Assembly (NCBI GenBank): GCA_036389485.1 | Contig: DASVPR010000012.1 | Span: forward strand, 1-22,650 | Source: CADCVT01 sp036389485 | GTDB lineage: Bacteria > Actinomycetota > Thermoleophilia > Solirubrobacterales > Solirubrobacteraceae | DNA length: 22,650 nt | Direction of reading: 5' to 3' | Program-made: the position numbers and the translations under genes | Part shown: piece by piece, positions 1 to 9,844 of the stretch | Layout of the letters: each line of letters begins with the position of its first letter | How positions within the stretch are numbered: the first letter of the stretch is position 1 | Notes under the pieces: generated by a model | Databases searched by the model: none | What the model was told of the DNA's origin: nothing | The model's input: the letters and a program-made list of their open reading frames with translations, nothing else

Positions 1-1658
<1,658 letters not shown>

Positions 1659-1730
1659 GGATATTTGAAGCATCCAGGCGTGGCTACTGCGCAGTTTTGA
1701 GGGACCGCGGAGAGGGAGTTCTCTCACCGT
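1659..1730 (+). other. 23S-5S internal transcribed spacer
   Basis: A 72-base spacer lies between the two rRNAs. No tRNA is present in it. A small hairpin, GAGAG-GGAGTT-CTCTC (1710-1725), lies just before the 5S and could serve in processing. That role is inference. Confidence 0.6.
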
Positions 1731-1848
<118 letters not shown>

Positions 1849-1859
1849 TACTTGAACGC

Positions 1860-1885
1860 AAGGGCCGCTCCTCGGGGCGGCCCTT
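1860..1885 (+). terminator. rrn operon terminator hairpin
   Basis: AAGGGCCGC (1860-1868) pairs perfectly with GCGGCCCTT (1877-1885). One or two more base pairs can form, closing on a CTCG-like tetraloop. It begins 12 bases after the 5S. There is no long T-run, only CTTCGTCG, which is common for intrinsic terminators in GC-rich actinobacteria. Confidence 0.75.
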
Positions 1886-1901
1886 CGTCGTGGTCGCGCG
1901 G

Positions 1902-1919
1902 GCCGCTCGCGCGAGCGGC
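1902..1919. terminator. perfect 18-bp palindrome between convergent units
   Basis: GCCGCTCGC directly abuts its complement GCGAGCGGC. It lies between the rRNA terminator and the stop of the minus-strand dehydrogenase (1926). It may end transcription arriving from the minus strand or back up the rRNA terminator. As a cruciform it would have almost no loop. The role is inferred from position only. Confidence 0.35.
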
Positions 1920-1925
1920 GCCGCC

Positions 1926-3500
1926 TCACTGCGCGATCGCCTTCGCGGCGACGCGGCCGGTGAAGACGCACCCGCCGAGGAACGTCCCCTCGAGCGCGCG
2001 CTTGCCGTGCAGGCCGCCGCCGCCGAACCCGGCGGCCTCGCCGACCGCGTACAGGCCGGGGATCGGGCCCTTCTCGCTCATGACCCGGCAGTCGAGGTCG
2101 GTCTGGATGCCCCCGAGCGACTTGCGGGCCATCGGCTGCAGCCGGATGGCGATGAGCGGGCCGGCCTCGGGATCGGCGATCTGCTGGAACTTGCACGTGC
2201 GCAGGCGGTCGCCGCGCCAGGCGCGCAGCTGCGCGATGCGCCGGATCTGGTCGTCGTTCCACAGCGACTTCCCGCGCGCGAGCGTGTCGTCGTAGCGCTT
2301 GACCTCGCGTTCCATCAGCTCGGGGTCGAGCGCGCCGTCACCGGTGACGTCCGCCATCTTCCGCGCGAGCTCGGGCAGCGACCCCGCGCTGACGAAGTCC
2401 GGGCAGCGCTCGACGAAGTACCGGACGAGGGTGGGCTTCCCGAGCAGGATCCCGGTGAGGAACCGGAAGAGGTTCTTGTTGCGGATGCTCGGGTTGTGCT
2501 GGGCGCCGGAGACGTCGAGCTCGCGCCGCGCGATCTTCTGGTTGCAGACGAGCCACGCGTACTTCTGCTCGGTCTCGTTGCACATGCGCTCGAGGGCGTA
2601 GTAGTTGTCGAACGTCGGCATCACCGGCGGGAAGAAGCGCTCGCCGGTCGGCTTGAGCATCAGGCCGGACCGCGGCGGGATGAGCTTCAGGCCGTGCAGC
2701 GGGCGCCGCGGCTCCGGGTGCCGCACGGCGTCGGCGTAGTTCCACATGTTCGACAGGTGGGTCACGTTGCCGCCGAGGCGCTCGACCTCCTCGTGCATCG
2801 CGCCGTCGGCGTAGTAGTGCGAGCCCATGAGGATGTGCTCGGGCGCCTCGCCCAGCTCCGCCGGCCACTCGCGGCGGACGATGTCCAGGTTGCCGCCGAC
2901 CCCGCCCGCGGCGATCACGACGGCCGACCCGCGCAGCTCGGACGAGTCGTCGAGCCGCACGCCGTCGATGCCGCCGAAGTTGTCGCGAAGCAGCGCGACG
3001 ACGCGCGTCCGCAGGAGCACGGTCAACAGCGACCGGCGCGGGTGCCGCTGGATGGCGCCCCACACAGCGTCGACGAGCGCCTTCCCGGTGCCCCACGTCA
3101 GGTGGAACCGCGGCACCGAGTTGCCGTCGCCGTCGACACCGCGCTCCGCCCAGTTGACGACCGGGAAGAACTGCACGCCGATGCCGCGCAGCCAGCCGCC
3201 GACGTCGTCGCGCGAGCGCCGGACGTACTCCGCCGCCCACTTCCGCGGCAGGTCGTCGTCGGGGCCGAACTCGGCGATCCGCGTCCAGTCGTCGTACGCG
3301 AGCTCGAAGCTGTCCTGGATCCCTGCGCGGCGCTGCTCCTTCGAGTCGACCATGAACATCCCACCGAAGGCCTCGCGCGCCAGCCCGCCGACCTCCCCCG
3401 GCTCGCAGCGGTCGATCAGCACGACCTCGCGACCCTGCTCGAGCAGCTCGAGCGTCGTCACCAGGCCGGCGATCCCGGCGCCGACGACGAGGACGGTCAT
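1926..3500 (-). CDS. FAD-binding dehydrogenase (fumarate reductase/KstD-like flavoprotein)
   Basis: A 524-residue flavoprotein of the FAD_binding_2 family (fumarate reductase flavoprotein and 3-ketosteroid dehydrogenase relatives), probably a cytoplasmic redox enzyme. The N-terminus has a Rossmann dinucleotide motif, GAGIAG at residues 7-12, and an acidic ribose-binding Asp30 in VLIDR. The C-terminus has the second FAD-contact motif, LYAVGEAAGFGGGGLHGKRA, at about residues 483-502. The middle region (about 230-400) is the substrate-capping domain. There is no signal peptide or membrane segment. It closely resembles the large group annotated only as putative FAD-binding dehydrogenase, about 550 residues, so the substrate is unknown. 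The ATG at 3500 lies 10 bases after the stop of the upstream ThDP enzyme, so the two are almost certainly cotranscribed. They may act on related keto or hydroxy substrates, which is inference. Confidence 0.9.
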   Translation of the reverse strand: MTVLVVGAGIAGLVTTLELLEQGREVVLIDRCEPGEVGGLAREAFGGMFMVDSKEQRRAGIQDSFELAYDDWTRIAEFGPDDDLPRKWAAEYVRRSRDDVGGWLRGIGVQFFPVVNWAERGVDGDGNSVPRFHLTWGTGKALVDAVWGAIQRHPRRSLLTVLLRTRVVALLRDNFGGIDGVRLDDSSELRGSAVVIAAGGVGGNLDIVRREWPAELGEAPEHILMGSHYYADGAMHEEVERLGGNVTHLSNMWNYADAVRHPEPRRPLHGLKLIPPRSGLMLKPTGERFFPPVMPTFDNYYALERMCNETEQKYAWLVCNQKIARRELDVSGAQHNPSIRNKNLFRFLTGILLGKPTLVRYFVERCPDFVSAGSLPELARKMADVTGDGALDPELMEREVKRYDDTLARGKSLWNDDQIRRIAQLRAWRGDRLRTCKFQQIADPEAGPLIAIRLQPMARKSLGGIQTDLDCRVMSEKGPIPGLYAVGEAAGFGGGGLHGKRALEGTFLGGCVFTGRVAAKAIAQ

Positions 3501-3510
3501 GCCGCCGCCC

Positions 3511-5112
3511 TCACGCCAGCGACATCCCGGGCTGCACCGGCACCTCGATCACGTTCGGGCCATCGGCCGCGATCGCGGTCCTCAGGGCCTCCGCCAGCTC
3601 GTCGCGCGACGAGACCTTCTGGGCGTTGACGCCGTAGCCGGTCGCGACGCCGGCGACGTCGAGGCGCGGGAGGTCCAGGCCGGGGGCGCCGGCGACGTCC
3701 TCCATCGCGGCGAACCACTTCAGGATCGCGTACTCGTCGTTGCGCGGGACGAGGAACGTGACCGGCACGTTGTAGGCCGCCGCGGTCCAGAGCGTCTGGA
3801 TCGCGTACTGCGCGCTGCCCTCGCCGACCACGCACACGACGGGCCGGGCGGGCTGGGCGAGCTGGACGCCGATCGCCGCGGGCATCCCGAACCCGAGGCC
3901 TCCGCCGGCGCTGAAGTAGTAACTGCCGGGCCGCGACGGGCGCAGCTGGTTGCGCACGGCCAGCGTGCTGGAGGGCGACTCGAGCACGACGATCCCGTCG
4001 TCCGGCAGCGCCTCGGCCAGGGCCGCCATCGCGTGCGACTGGCTCATCGGATCGGTGTCCTCGGGCAGCTCCGCGGGCGGGCGCGGGCCGGGGCCCCCGC
4101 GGTCCTTCGGCTCGCCGGCCGCGTCGGCGAGCGCGCGCAGGGTCAGGCCGACGTCGGCCACGATCGCGTCGCCCATCGGCGCCCGCGCGGCCTCGTCCGG
4201 GTCGCTCGTGATCGCGACGAGGCGCGTGCCCTCGGGCAGCAGCGGCCCCGGGATGTTCGGGTAGTAGGGGAAGACCGACGAGCCGGCGACGAGGACGAGG
4301 TCGCGGCCCTGGAGCATCTCGCCGAGCGGGCCGATCGCGGGCGGGAGGATCCCCTGGAACAGCTCGTGGTCCTCCGGGAACCCGAGCCTGCCGCCGCCCG
4401 GCGCCGGCGTCGCGGCGACCGGCAGCCGGAGCTTCTCGGCGAGCTCGACCGCGGCGTCCCAGCCGCCGCTCGCGTCGATGTCCGGGCCCGCGACGAGGAG
4501 CGGGCTGTCGGCGTTCGCGAGGTCGTCGGCGAGGCGGCGCACCGTCTCGGCGTCCGGCAGCGCGCGAGCGGTCACCGTCCGCGTCGTCTGATGCGCGATC
4601 GCGGCGTCGTCGACCTCGGCGCCCCAGTCGTCCATCGGGATCGAGACGAAGACCGGGCCCTTCGGGGGCAGCGACGCCACATGGGCGGCGCGGGCGAGCG
4701 CGTGCGGGACATCCTCGGCCCGCGGCGGCTCGTAGCTCCACTTCACGAGCGGGTGCGGCATCCGGGCGGCGTCCCGGTTCGTGAGGTTCGCCTGCAGCGT
4801 CATCAGCCCGCGCGCCTGCTGCCCCGCGGTCACGACGAGCGGCGAATGGTTGGCCTGGGCGTTGAAGATCGCGCCCATCCCGTTGCCGACGCCGGGCGCC
4901 GTGTGGAGGTTGACGTGGGCGGGCCGGCCCGTGGCCTGCGCGAAGCCGTCGGCCATCCCGACGGCGACGATCTCCTGCAGCCCGAGCACGTAGCGGAAGT
5001 CCTCCGGGAAGTCCGCGAGCATCGGCAGTTCGGTGGAGCCCGGGTTCCCGAAGATCGTCGTCATCCCGCGCTCGCGCCACATGTCGAAGACGGCTTCGCG
5101 CACGGTGGTCAT
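3511..5112 (-). CDS. mdlC: benzoylformate decarboxylase-like thiamine diphosphate enzyme
   Basis: This 533-residue ThDP-dependent enzyme closely follows Pseudomonas putida benzoylformate decarboxylase, which turns benzoylformate into benzaldehyde and CO2. It has the three-domain PYR, central and PP layout. Ser26 (in GNPGSTELP), the cofactor Glu47 and His70 (in NLHTAPG) fall at the same numbers as in the Pseudomonas enzyme. The second catalytic His, number 281 there, appears to be Tyr (Tyr284, in SVFPYYPN). The ThDP-binding GDG motif reads GEG, with Glu431 at the usual Mg-ligand Asp. The following NNGTYG region reads RNDEYA. I recall similar variants in actinobacterial homologues, so this is probably a subfamily, not decay. 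The true substrate may differ from benzoylformate. The ATG at 5112 is chosen because homology begins there. The open frame runs further upstream, but that part lacks homology and is antisense to the hydrolase gene. A weak -10-like TAGGAA lies about 9 bases upstream. Confidence 0.85.
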   Translation of the reverse strand: MTTVREAVFDMWRERGMTTIFGNPGSTELPMLADFPEDFRYVLGLQEIVAVGMADGFAQATGRPAHVNLHTAPGVGNGMGAIFNAQANHSPLVVTAGQQARGLMTLQANLTNRDAARMPHPLVKWSYEPPRAEDVPHALARAAHVASLPPKGPVFVSIPMDDWGAEVDDAAIAHQTTRTVTARALPDAETVRRLADDLANADSPLLVAGPDIDASGGWDAAVELAEKLRLPVAATPAPGGGRLGFPEDHELFQGILPPAIGPLGEMLQGRDLVLVAGSSVFPYYPNIPGPLLPEGTRLVAITSDPDEAARAPMGDAIVADVGLTLRALADAAGEPKDRGGPGPRPPAELPEDTDPMSQSHAMAALAEALPDDGIVVLESPSSTLAVRNQLRPSRPGSYYFSAGGGLGFGMPAAIGVQLAQPARPVVCVVGEGSAQYAIQTLWTAAAYNVPVTFLVPRNDEYAILKWFAAMEDVAGAPGLDLPRLDVAGVATGYGVNAQKVSSRDELAEALRTAIAADGPNVIEVPVQPGMSLA

Positions 5113-5165
5113 GCCCGGGATTCCTACCGGTTTCCGGGATCGGCGCGCGGCATCCCCCGTCGCAC

Positions 5166-5171
5166 TACATT
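5166..5171 (+). promoter_or_regulatory. -10 box for leaderless hydrolase transcript
   Basis: TACATT is followed by exactly 7 bases and then the GTG start at 5179, with no Shine-Dalgarno. This spacing predicts that transcription begins at or beside the start codon. The whole divergent intergenic region (5113-5178) is only 66 bases. Confidence 0.5.
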
Positions 5172-5178
5172 CCGCCGC

Positions 5179-8118
5179 GTGCGCCGGTTCGCCGTCCTCG
5201 CCGCGCTGCTCGTCTTCGCGCCGCCCGCGCACGCGGCCTCCCTCTACGACGGGCCGGGCCCGCGGCCGGGCCCGGACATCCTCTACGCGCCGCCGGCCGA
5301 CGCGCCGCAGCTCGCGAACACGGGCATCTGGCGGGCGCCGCCGATCCTGATCTCGGGAGCCAGCGCCTACCGCGACGGGGAGTTCCTCTACCAGGACTGG
5401 CTGTTCGACGACCACGGGGCCCGCGGCGCGCGGGACCCGAGCGACCCTCGGTTCGACAACGACACGTTCTCGGCGCCGTACGGGACGTACACGTACCCGA
5501 CGGACGCGAAGTACGCCGGCAACGCGGCGGACCTCGTCGAGCTGCGGATCCGCGCGCTCGACGACGCGACCGCGTTCCGCCTGACGTACAACACGCTCGT
5601 CGACCCCGAGGTGACCGCGACGACGATCGCGCTCGGCGACAGCGCCGCCCCGCTGGCGCTGCCGCACGGGGCGAACGCCACGGCCCCCGCGACGCACTTC
5701 CTCACGGTCCACGGCTCGAGCGCGGACCTACGGCTGGCCGCGACGGACACGGAGGTCGGGCCGGCGCCATCCGTCTCGGTCAGCGTCGAGCGCCAGCAGA
5801 TCGAGGTGACCGTGCCGCGGTCGGCGTGGGATCCGGGCCGCGGCGTCGTGCGCGTCGCGGCTGGCACGGGGCTGTGGGATCCGGGGACCGGCCGGTACCT
5901 CGTGCCCGTCGAGCAGGCGTCGGAGACGCAGCCCGGCGGCGGGGGAGGGCTGCCGAACCCGACGGCGATCTTCAACGCGGCCTTCCGCTACGAGGTTCGC
6001 GACCAGGCGGCGCCGGCGGAGGGCGAGGAGCCGCTGCAGGAGATCCACCGGCCGGACTCCGCGTTCACGACGCCGCGCTGGTGGCGCGACCAGGCGCAGG
6101 GCGACGCGCTGCGGACGGGCGACCTGACGCCGTTCTTCGCGATGGTCGACTTCGGAAAGCTCCGCGACGGCGTCGACGACGACATGCCCGGCGCGGCGAA
6201 GGGGACGCCGGTCGGCGGACCGATGAACCGGATCCTCGCGTCGCGGTTCCAGCCCGGGCAGGGGCAGGACTTCGACCGCGAGTGCGGCAACGCGACGAAC
6301 TGCGAGGGCGAGCTGCTGTCGCGGCTGCAGCCGTACGCGATCTACGTGCCGCGCAAGGCGCCGCCGCCCGGCGGGTACGGGATGACCCTACTGCTGCACT
6401 CGCTGGCGGCGAACTACAACCAGTTCGCGGGGTCGAACAACCAGTCGCAGCTGGGCGAGCGCGCGGGCGGGTCGATCGTGATCACGCCCGCGGGCCGCGG
6501 GCCGGACGCGTGGTACTGGGGCGTCGGCGGGGCCGACACGTTCGAGGTGTGGGCGGACGTCGCGCGGCGCTTCGCGCTCGATCCCGAGTGGACGGCGATC
6601 TCCGGCTACTCGATGGGCGGGTACGGGACGTACAAGTTCGCGACGCAGTACCCGGACCTCTTCGCGATCGCGAATCCCGTCGTCGGGCCACCCTCGCTCG
6701 GGATCTCGGTGTCCGGCGAGGACTCCACCGGCGGTCCGGAGACGAACACCGGGCCGATGCTGCCTTCGGTGCGGCACATCCCGTTCCTGATGTGGAACGG
6801 GTCCAGCGACGAGCTCGTGCCGATCAGCGGCGCCGCCGCGCACGCGCAGCGCTTCGACGACCTCGCGTACCGGTACGTGTGGGACGTCTTCGCGCCGGCC
6901 GACCACTTCACGCTGGCGGTGAAGGACCAGTACGAGCCCGCGGCGGCGTTCCTCGGCGACGCGAAGGTGGACCGCAACCCCGCGCACGTCACGTACGTCC
7001 TCAACCCGAAGATGGACTTCCCGGAGGCCGGGACGGTCGCCGATCACGCGTACTGGCTGTCCGAGCTGCGGGTGCGCGACGCCTCGGGCGACGCGCCGCG
7101 CGGGTTCATCGACGTCGTGTCCGAGGGCTTCGGGGTCACCGACCCAGTGCCGGGCGACACGGAGAGCGGCGGCGGCGCGCTGACCGGCGGCGGGCCGTTC
7201 CCGCCCGTGATCGGGTACGCCGAGCGGTCGCGGGCGTGGGGCGAGCCGGGCTCGGCGCCGGTGCGGAACCGGCTGCGGATCGAGGCCGCGAACGTGTCGT
7301 CGGTCGTCGTCGACCCGCGGCGAGCGCGGGTGACGTGCGGCGCGGACCTCGAGGTGGAGAGCGACGGGCCGCTGGAGGTTCGCCTCGCCGGGTGCGGTCG
7401 CACGGAGACGTTCGGCGGCGCCGAGGGCGGCGGCGGCAGTGGTGGCGGCGGCCGCGGCGGTCGCGGGGGCCGCGGCCGGCCGGCGGCGTCATGCCGGGCC
7501 GCGAACGGGTTCGTGCGCGCTGCCGCGCGGCCGTTCGGGCGGGGCGTCCGGATCGAGGCCGCGCAGATCGACGAGCGGACGTTCGGCGTCGACGTCTTCC
7601 GCGTGTCGCGCGGGCGGCGCGTGACCGGCGAGGTGCGGGTCGCGCGCTTCACGCGCCGGACTGGGTCGTTCCGGTGGAGCGGGCGGGGCCGGGGCGTCCG
7701 GGACGGGATCTACATCGTGCGGTTCACGAAGCGCCTCGCGCGCGGTCGGGTCGACGTGCGCCGGGTCGTGCTCGAGCGCCGTCGGGGCCGCTGGCGGCGG
7801 CTGCCCGACTACTACCGCCGCGTCTCGTGCGGGCGGCTGTCCTCGTTCAAGCTGACCCGCCCGGTCTTCGGCGGCACGACACGGCGGTCGCTCGGGATCG
7901 CGTTCCGGGTCTCGACGCGCTCGCGGGTCGGCATCGTCGTGCTGCGCGGCCGCCGCGTCGTCAAGCGCTTCCGGACGTCGTCGCGAGCCCCGCGCCGCAC
8001 CCACCGCCTCCGCCTCTCCCCGCGCGGCCTGCGCCGAGGCGCCTACCGAGTGCGCCTCACGGTCCGCCCCGCCCGAGGCGAGCCGCTCACGGCGACGCTG
8101 ACGGCGCGCCGCCTCTAG
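5179..8118 (+). CDS. secreted multidomain alpha/beta hydrolase (S9/esterase-like) with Arg-rich beta-repeat tail
   Basis: A 979-residue exported protein. The GTG start gives a short basic N-terminus, a hydrophobic stretch (VLAALLVFA) and an AHA-A signal-peptidase site near residue 19. Residues about 20-300 look like a beta-rich N-terminal domain. Residues about 370-600 are an alpha/beta hydrolase: the nucleophile elbow GYSMGG contains Ser478, and Asp544 (SSDELVP) and His576 (PADHFT) complete a plausible triad. Prolyl-oligopeptidase-type peptidases and polyester or feruloyl esterases share this fold, so the substrate is open. A Gly/Arg linker (about 745-770) leads to an Arg-rich tail (772-979). 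The tail has two Cys-started segments (Cys772, Cys884) with RGRRVV-type beta strands, a style I associate with exported Solirubrobacterales proteins. The long open frame continues upstream of 5179, but that portion is antisense to the decarboxylase and rejected. The start is supported by the signal peptide and the TACATT promoter. Confidence 0.85.
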   Translation: MRRFAVLAALLVFAPPAHAASLYDGPGPRPGPDILYAPPADAPQLANTGIWRAPPILISGASAYRDGEFLYQDWLFDDHGARGARDPSDPRFDNDTFSAPYGTYTYPTDAKYAGNAADLVELRIRALDDATAFRLTYNTLVDPEVTATTIALGDSAAPLALPHGANATAPATHFLTVHGSSADLRLAATDTEVGPAPSVSVSVERQQIEVTVPRSAWDPGRGVVRVAAGTGLWDPGTGRYLVPVEQASETQPGGGGGLPNPTAIFNAAFRYEVRDQAAPAEGEEPLQEIHRPDSAFTTPRWWRDQAQGDALRTGDLTPFFAMVDFGKLRDGVDDDMPGAAKGTPVGGPMNRILASRFQPGQGQDFDRECGNATNCEGELLSRLQPYAIYVPRKAPPPGGYGMTLLLHSLAANYNQFAGSNNQSQLGERAGGSIVITPAGRGPDAWYWGVGGADTFEVWADVARRFALDPEWTAISGYSMGGYGTYKFATQYPDLFAIANPVVGPPSLGISVSGEDSTGGPETNTGPMLPSVRHIPFLMWNGSSDELVPISGAAAHAQRFDDLAYRYVWDVFAPADHFTLAVKDQYEPAAAFLGDAKVDRNPAHVTYVLNPKMDFPEAGTVADHAYWLSELRVRDASGDAPRGFIDVVSEGFGVTDPVPGDTESGGGALTGGGPFPPVIGYAERSRAWGEPGSAPVRNRLRIEAANVSSVVVDPRRARVTCGADLEVESDGPLEVRLAGCGRTETFGGAEGGGGSGGGGRGGRGGRGRPAASCRAANGFVRAAARPFGRGVRIEAAQIDERTFGVDVFRVSRGRRVTGEVRVARFTRRTGSFRWSGRGRGVRDGIYIVRFTKRLARGRVDVRRVVLERRRGRWRRLPDYYRRVSCGRLSSFKLTRPVFGGTTRRSLGIAFRVSTRSRVGIVVLRGRRVVKRFRTSSRAPRRTHRLRLSPRGLRRGAYRVRLTVRPARGEPLTATLTARRL

Positions 8119-8230
8119 AGCGTTCCGCTCGCCGCGCCCCACCGCCCGTCGTCGCGCGTCGTCGCGCCGCCCGTCCCCGCGTCGCCTCGCGCCGCCTATT
8201 TCCGCGCCGCCGCAAGCCGCGCCGCTCCTC

Positions 8231-9163
8231 TCAGCCCGCCGCGACCGCCGCGACTCCGGCGAAGACGGCCGCGGCTCCGGCGAGGCGGGCCCTTCCTCCC
8301 CTCTCTCCCAGCAGCCGCGGGGCCGCGAGGGCGGCGAGGAGGACGCTGCTCTCGCGGATGGCGGCGACGGGCGCGGGGTCGGCGAGCTCGAGCGCGGCGA
8401 GGGCGAGGCCGAGTGCGGTGACCATCGCCGCGGCGATCGCGGCGGTGCGGGCCGTGAGCTGCCGGCGAAGCGTGCTCAACCCCGCGCGGGCGGCGTGGCG
8501 CAGCGCGGCTCGGCGGCGCGCGCGGCGATCGAGGAGGCGCGCGGGGCCGAGGCTGGCGGCGAACCCGAGCGAGCGCGCTGAGGCCGCACCGGTCCCGGCC
8601 ACGAACCACGACGCGTAGACGAGGCCGGGCACGCCGACGACGATCGCGAGGTAGGGGATGGTGGCCGCGTGGTCGAGGCCGGCGTCGTCGGCGACGATGT
8701 AGCCGGCGATCGTCGCGCCGATGGCGAGCGCGAGGCCGATGTCGCGCGTCGCCGCGCCGGCCGCTCCGCCGCGCAGGACCAGGACCCCGGCCGCGACGAG
8801 CACCACGCCGGCCACCTGGAGCGCGGTCGGGTCGCCGCGGCCGGCCGCGAACGCGCCGATCAGGACGAGCACCGGGGCGGCGCCGCGCGCGATCGGGTAG
8901 ACGACGCCGAGCTCGGCCCGCGAGTACGCCGTCGCGAGCAGCACGAAGTAGGCGACCTCGAGGACGACCGAGAGCGTGACGTACGGGACGACCTGCGCCT
9001 CGAAGTCCCACGTGATCGCGGAGAGGGGCAGGCACACGAGCGTGAGGAGCCCGAGCGCGCCGGCGGTCGTGGCGCGCGTGTCCTCGGCGCCCGCCAGCAT
9101 CACGTTCCAGGCCGCGTGGAGACCGGCTGAGGCGAGCGCGAGGAGGAAGGCGTCGAGCGGCAC
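8231..9163 (-). CDS. DMT superfamily (EamA-type) transporter
   Basis: A 310-residue inner-membrane protein with about ten hydrophobic segments in two five-helix halves, the EamA/DMT metabolite exporter pattern. Typical family pieces are visible: an early GLHAAWNV in helix 1, LATAYSRAELGVVYPIARGA in helices 3-4, and PVAAIRESSVLLAALAAP in the second half. A long Arg-rich segment (RRARRRAALRHAARAG) lies between helices 7 and 8, presumably cytoplasmic. Substrates of such proteins range over amino acids, sugars and drugs and cannot be read here. The GTG start is preceded on its strand by GATCCT and 6 bases, without a Shine-Dalgarno, so it may be leaderless. The gene converges on the hydrolase across a 112-base gap (8119-8230), in which I find no convincing hairpin. 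Confidence 0.82.
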   Translation of the reverse strand: MPLDAFLLALASAGLHAAWNVMLAGAEDTRATTAGALGLLTLVCLPLSAITWDFEAQVVPYVTLSVVLEVAYFVLLATAYSRAELGVVYPIARGAAPVLVLIGAFAAGRGDPTALQVAGVVLVAAGVLVLRGGAAGAATRDIGLALAIGATIAGYIVADDAGLDHAATIPYLAIVVGVPGLVYASWFVAGTGAASARSLGFAASLGPARLLDRRARRRAALRHAARAGLSTLRRQLTARTAAIAAAMVTALGLALAALELADPAPVAAIRESSVLLAALAAPRLLGERGGRARLAGAAAVFAGVAAVAAG

Positions 9164-9177
9164 GTGTCGAGGATCGC

Positions 9178-9205
9178 TTGTGTCCCGGCCGGTTCGCGCG
9201 ATACT
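9178..9205 (+). promoter_or_regulatory. promoter for small ORF at 9214
   Basis: A -35-like TTGTGT (9178-9183) is followed by a 16-base spacer and a -10-like GATACT (9200-9205). Eight bases later comes the ATG at 9214, without a Shine-Dalgarno. The transporter starts divergently at 9163, so both promoters share this 50-base gap. Confidence 0.45.
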
Positions 9206-9213
9206 TCCGTGTT

Positions 9214-9393
9214 ATGGAGCCTCCGCGCCGCCCGACCGACCGCGCTCATGGCCGCCGCTGGCGCCGCGATCCGTTCGCGCCCGCGAGCTTCGACCGCCCG
9301 CGCGGAGCCGCCGACGAGCCACCGCCCGAGCCGCGCGAACCCGGCGCGAAGGGCGACGAGGCCGCGGGCGAGCGGCCGCCGTCGAACGGCTGA
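9214..9393 (+). CDS. small Arg/Pro-rich hypothetical protein
   Basis: A 59-residue protein that I do not recognise. It is very rich in Arg, Pro, Glu and Asp, with no hydrophobic segment, so it is probably disordered. About 88 percent of codons end in G or C, as in the neighbours, and a promoter-like pair precedes the ATG at leaderless spacing. The frame opens a little earlier (9178), but the promoter boxes would then lie inside the gene, so the ATG at 9214 is preferred. It could still be a chance open frame in GC-rich DNA. Confidence 0.4.
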   Translation: MEPPRRPTDRAHGRRWRRDPFAPASFDRPRGAADEPPPEPREPGAKGDEAAGERPPSNG

Positions 9394-9409
9394 GCCGCGC
9401 GGGGTGGCG

Positions 9410-9802
9410 CTAGTGCGACGCCGCGTGGAGGTCGCGGCGGTGGCGCCTCGGCAGGCGGCGGCCGGTGCCTTCGACCGGTGTGAGGCAACGGTGGGGCCGG
9501 GGCACCGCCGCACCGGGCCGCCGCGGCCGTGTGGGCGGCCGCAGCGGAATCCGGTGGGGGTGAACGGGGCCGACGGGCGCGTGCGGGACCGATGCGTTCT
9601 CGGTCTCGGGATCGCGAAGGGTCGCGAAGGCGACGGCCAGGTCGACCGCGTACCGGAGCCGGTCGCGCCAGGACAGGAGCGGCTCTCGCCGCCCCCCGCG
9701 AGGCTCCGGACGCCCCGCGCCCGAGAGCTTCGAGGCGGCACGCGAACGCGTCGCGCCTCCCATGCGCCTCGTCGGCTCGGATGCGGGGGTGGGGGGGAAC
9801 AT
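9410..9802 (-). CDS. small basic hypothetical protein
   Basis: This 130-residue protein is of unknown family. It has a plausible amphipathic helix near the middle (WRDRLRYAVDLAVAFATLRD, about residues 45-64), then a His/Pro/Arg-rich tail. Codon third positions in the middle part are strongly G or C. The ATG at 9802 is preceded on its strand by TAGCTT and 9 bases, the same hexamer as the HU promoter. An alternative ATG lies at 9763. The gene ends 16 bases from the convergent small ORF and starts close to the divergent DUF389 gene. It fills most of the otherwise empty stretch 9394-9879. Evidence is moderate: codon pattern, promoter and one helix-like segment. Confidence 0.45.
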   Translation of the reverse strand: MFPPTPASEPTRRMGGATRSRAASKLSGAGRPEPRGGRREPLLSWRDRLRYAVDLAVAFATLRDPETENASVPHAPVGPVHPHRIPLRPPTRPRRPGAAVPRPHRCLTPVEGTGRRLPRRHRRDLHAASH

Positions 9803-9811
9803 GTGTTCGGC

Positions 9812-9817
9812 AAGCTA
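9812..9817 (-). promoter_or_regulatory. -10 box for minus-strand small ORF
   Basis: TAGCTT on the minus strand is followed by 9 bases and the ATG at 9802. No Shine-Dalgarno is visible, consistent with a leaderless or very short leader. Confidence 0.4.
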
Positions 9818-9844
9818 GGAGCCGGGTCGGACGGACCGGGGGGT

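Noticed and set aside
1890..3629. 579-codon open frame on the plus strand
   Set aside because: It is antisense to the clear flavoprotein gene. Long antisense frames are expected in DNA with very high third-position GC, and its composition is a low-complexity mix of Arg, Ala, Val and Asp.
2827..5178. 784-codon upstream extension in frame with the secreted hydrolase
   Set aside because: It is antisense to the ThDP and FAD genes. The hydrolase has a signal peptide starting at 5179, so the upstream part is a shadow, not a fusion.
5113..5712. Upstream extension of the ThDP enzyme by 200 codons
   Set aside because: It is antisense to the hydrolase and Arg/Val-rich. Homology to benzoylformate decarboxylase begins exactly at the ATG at 5112.
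8119..8230. C/G-rich repeats such as GTCGTCGCGCGTCGTCGCG in the convergent gap
   Set aside because: Short, irregular CGTCG runs typical of GC-rich spacer. No defined repeat unit or stem could be supported.
8480..8600. Possible frameshift in the transporter because of the Arg-rich middle segment
   Set aside because: The frame returns to normal EamA-like helices in the same phase on both sides, so the segment is more likely a cytoplasmic loop.
5826..8618. 930-codon plus-strand frame
   Set aside because: It is a shifted-frame shadow of the hydrolase, Arg-rich and without any domain. The hydrolase frame contains an intact catalytic triad.
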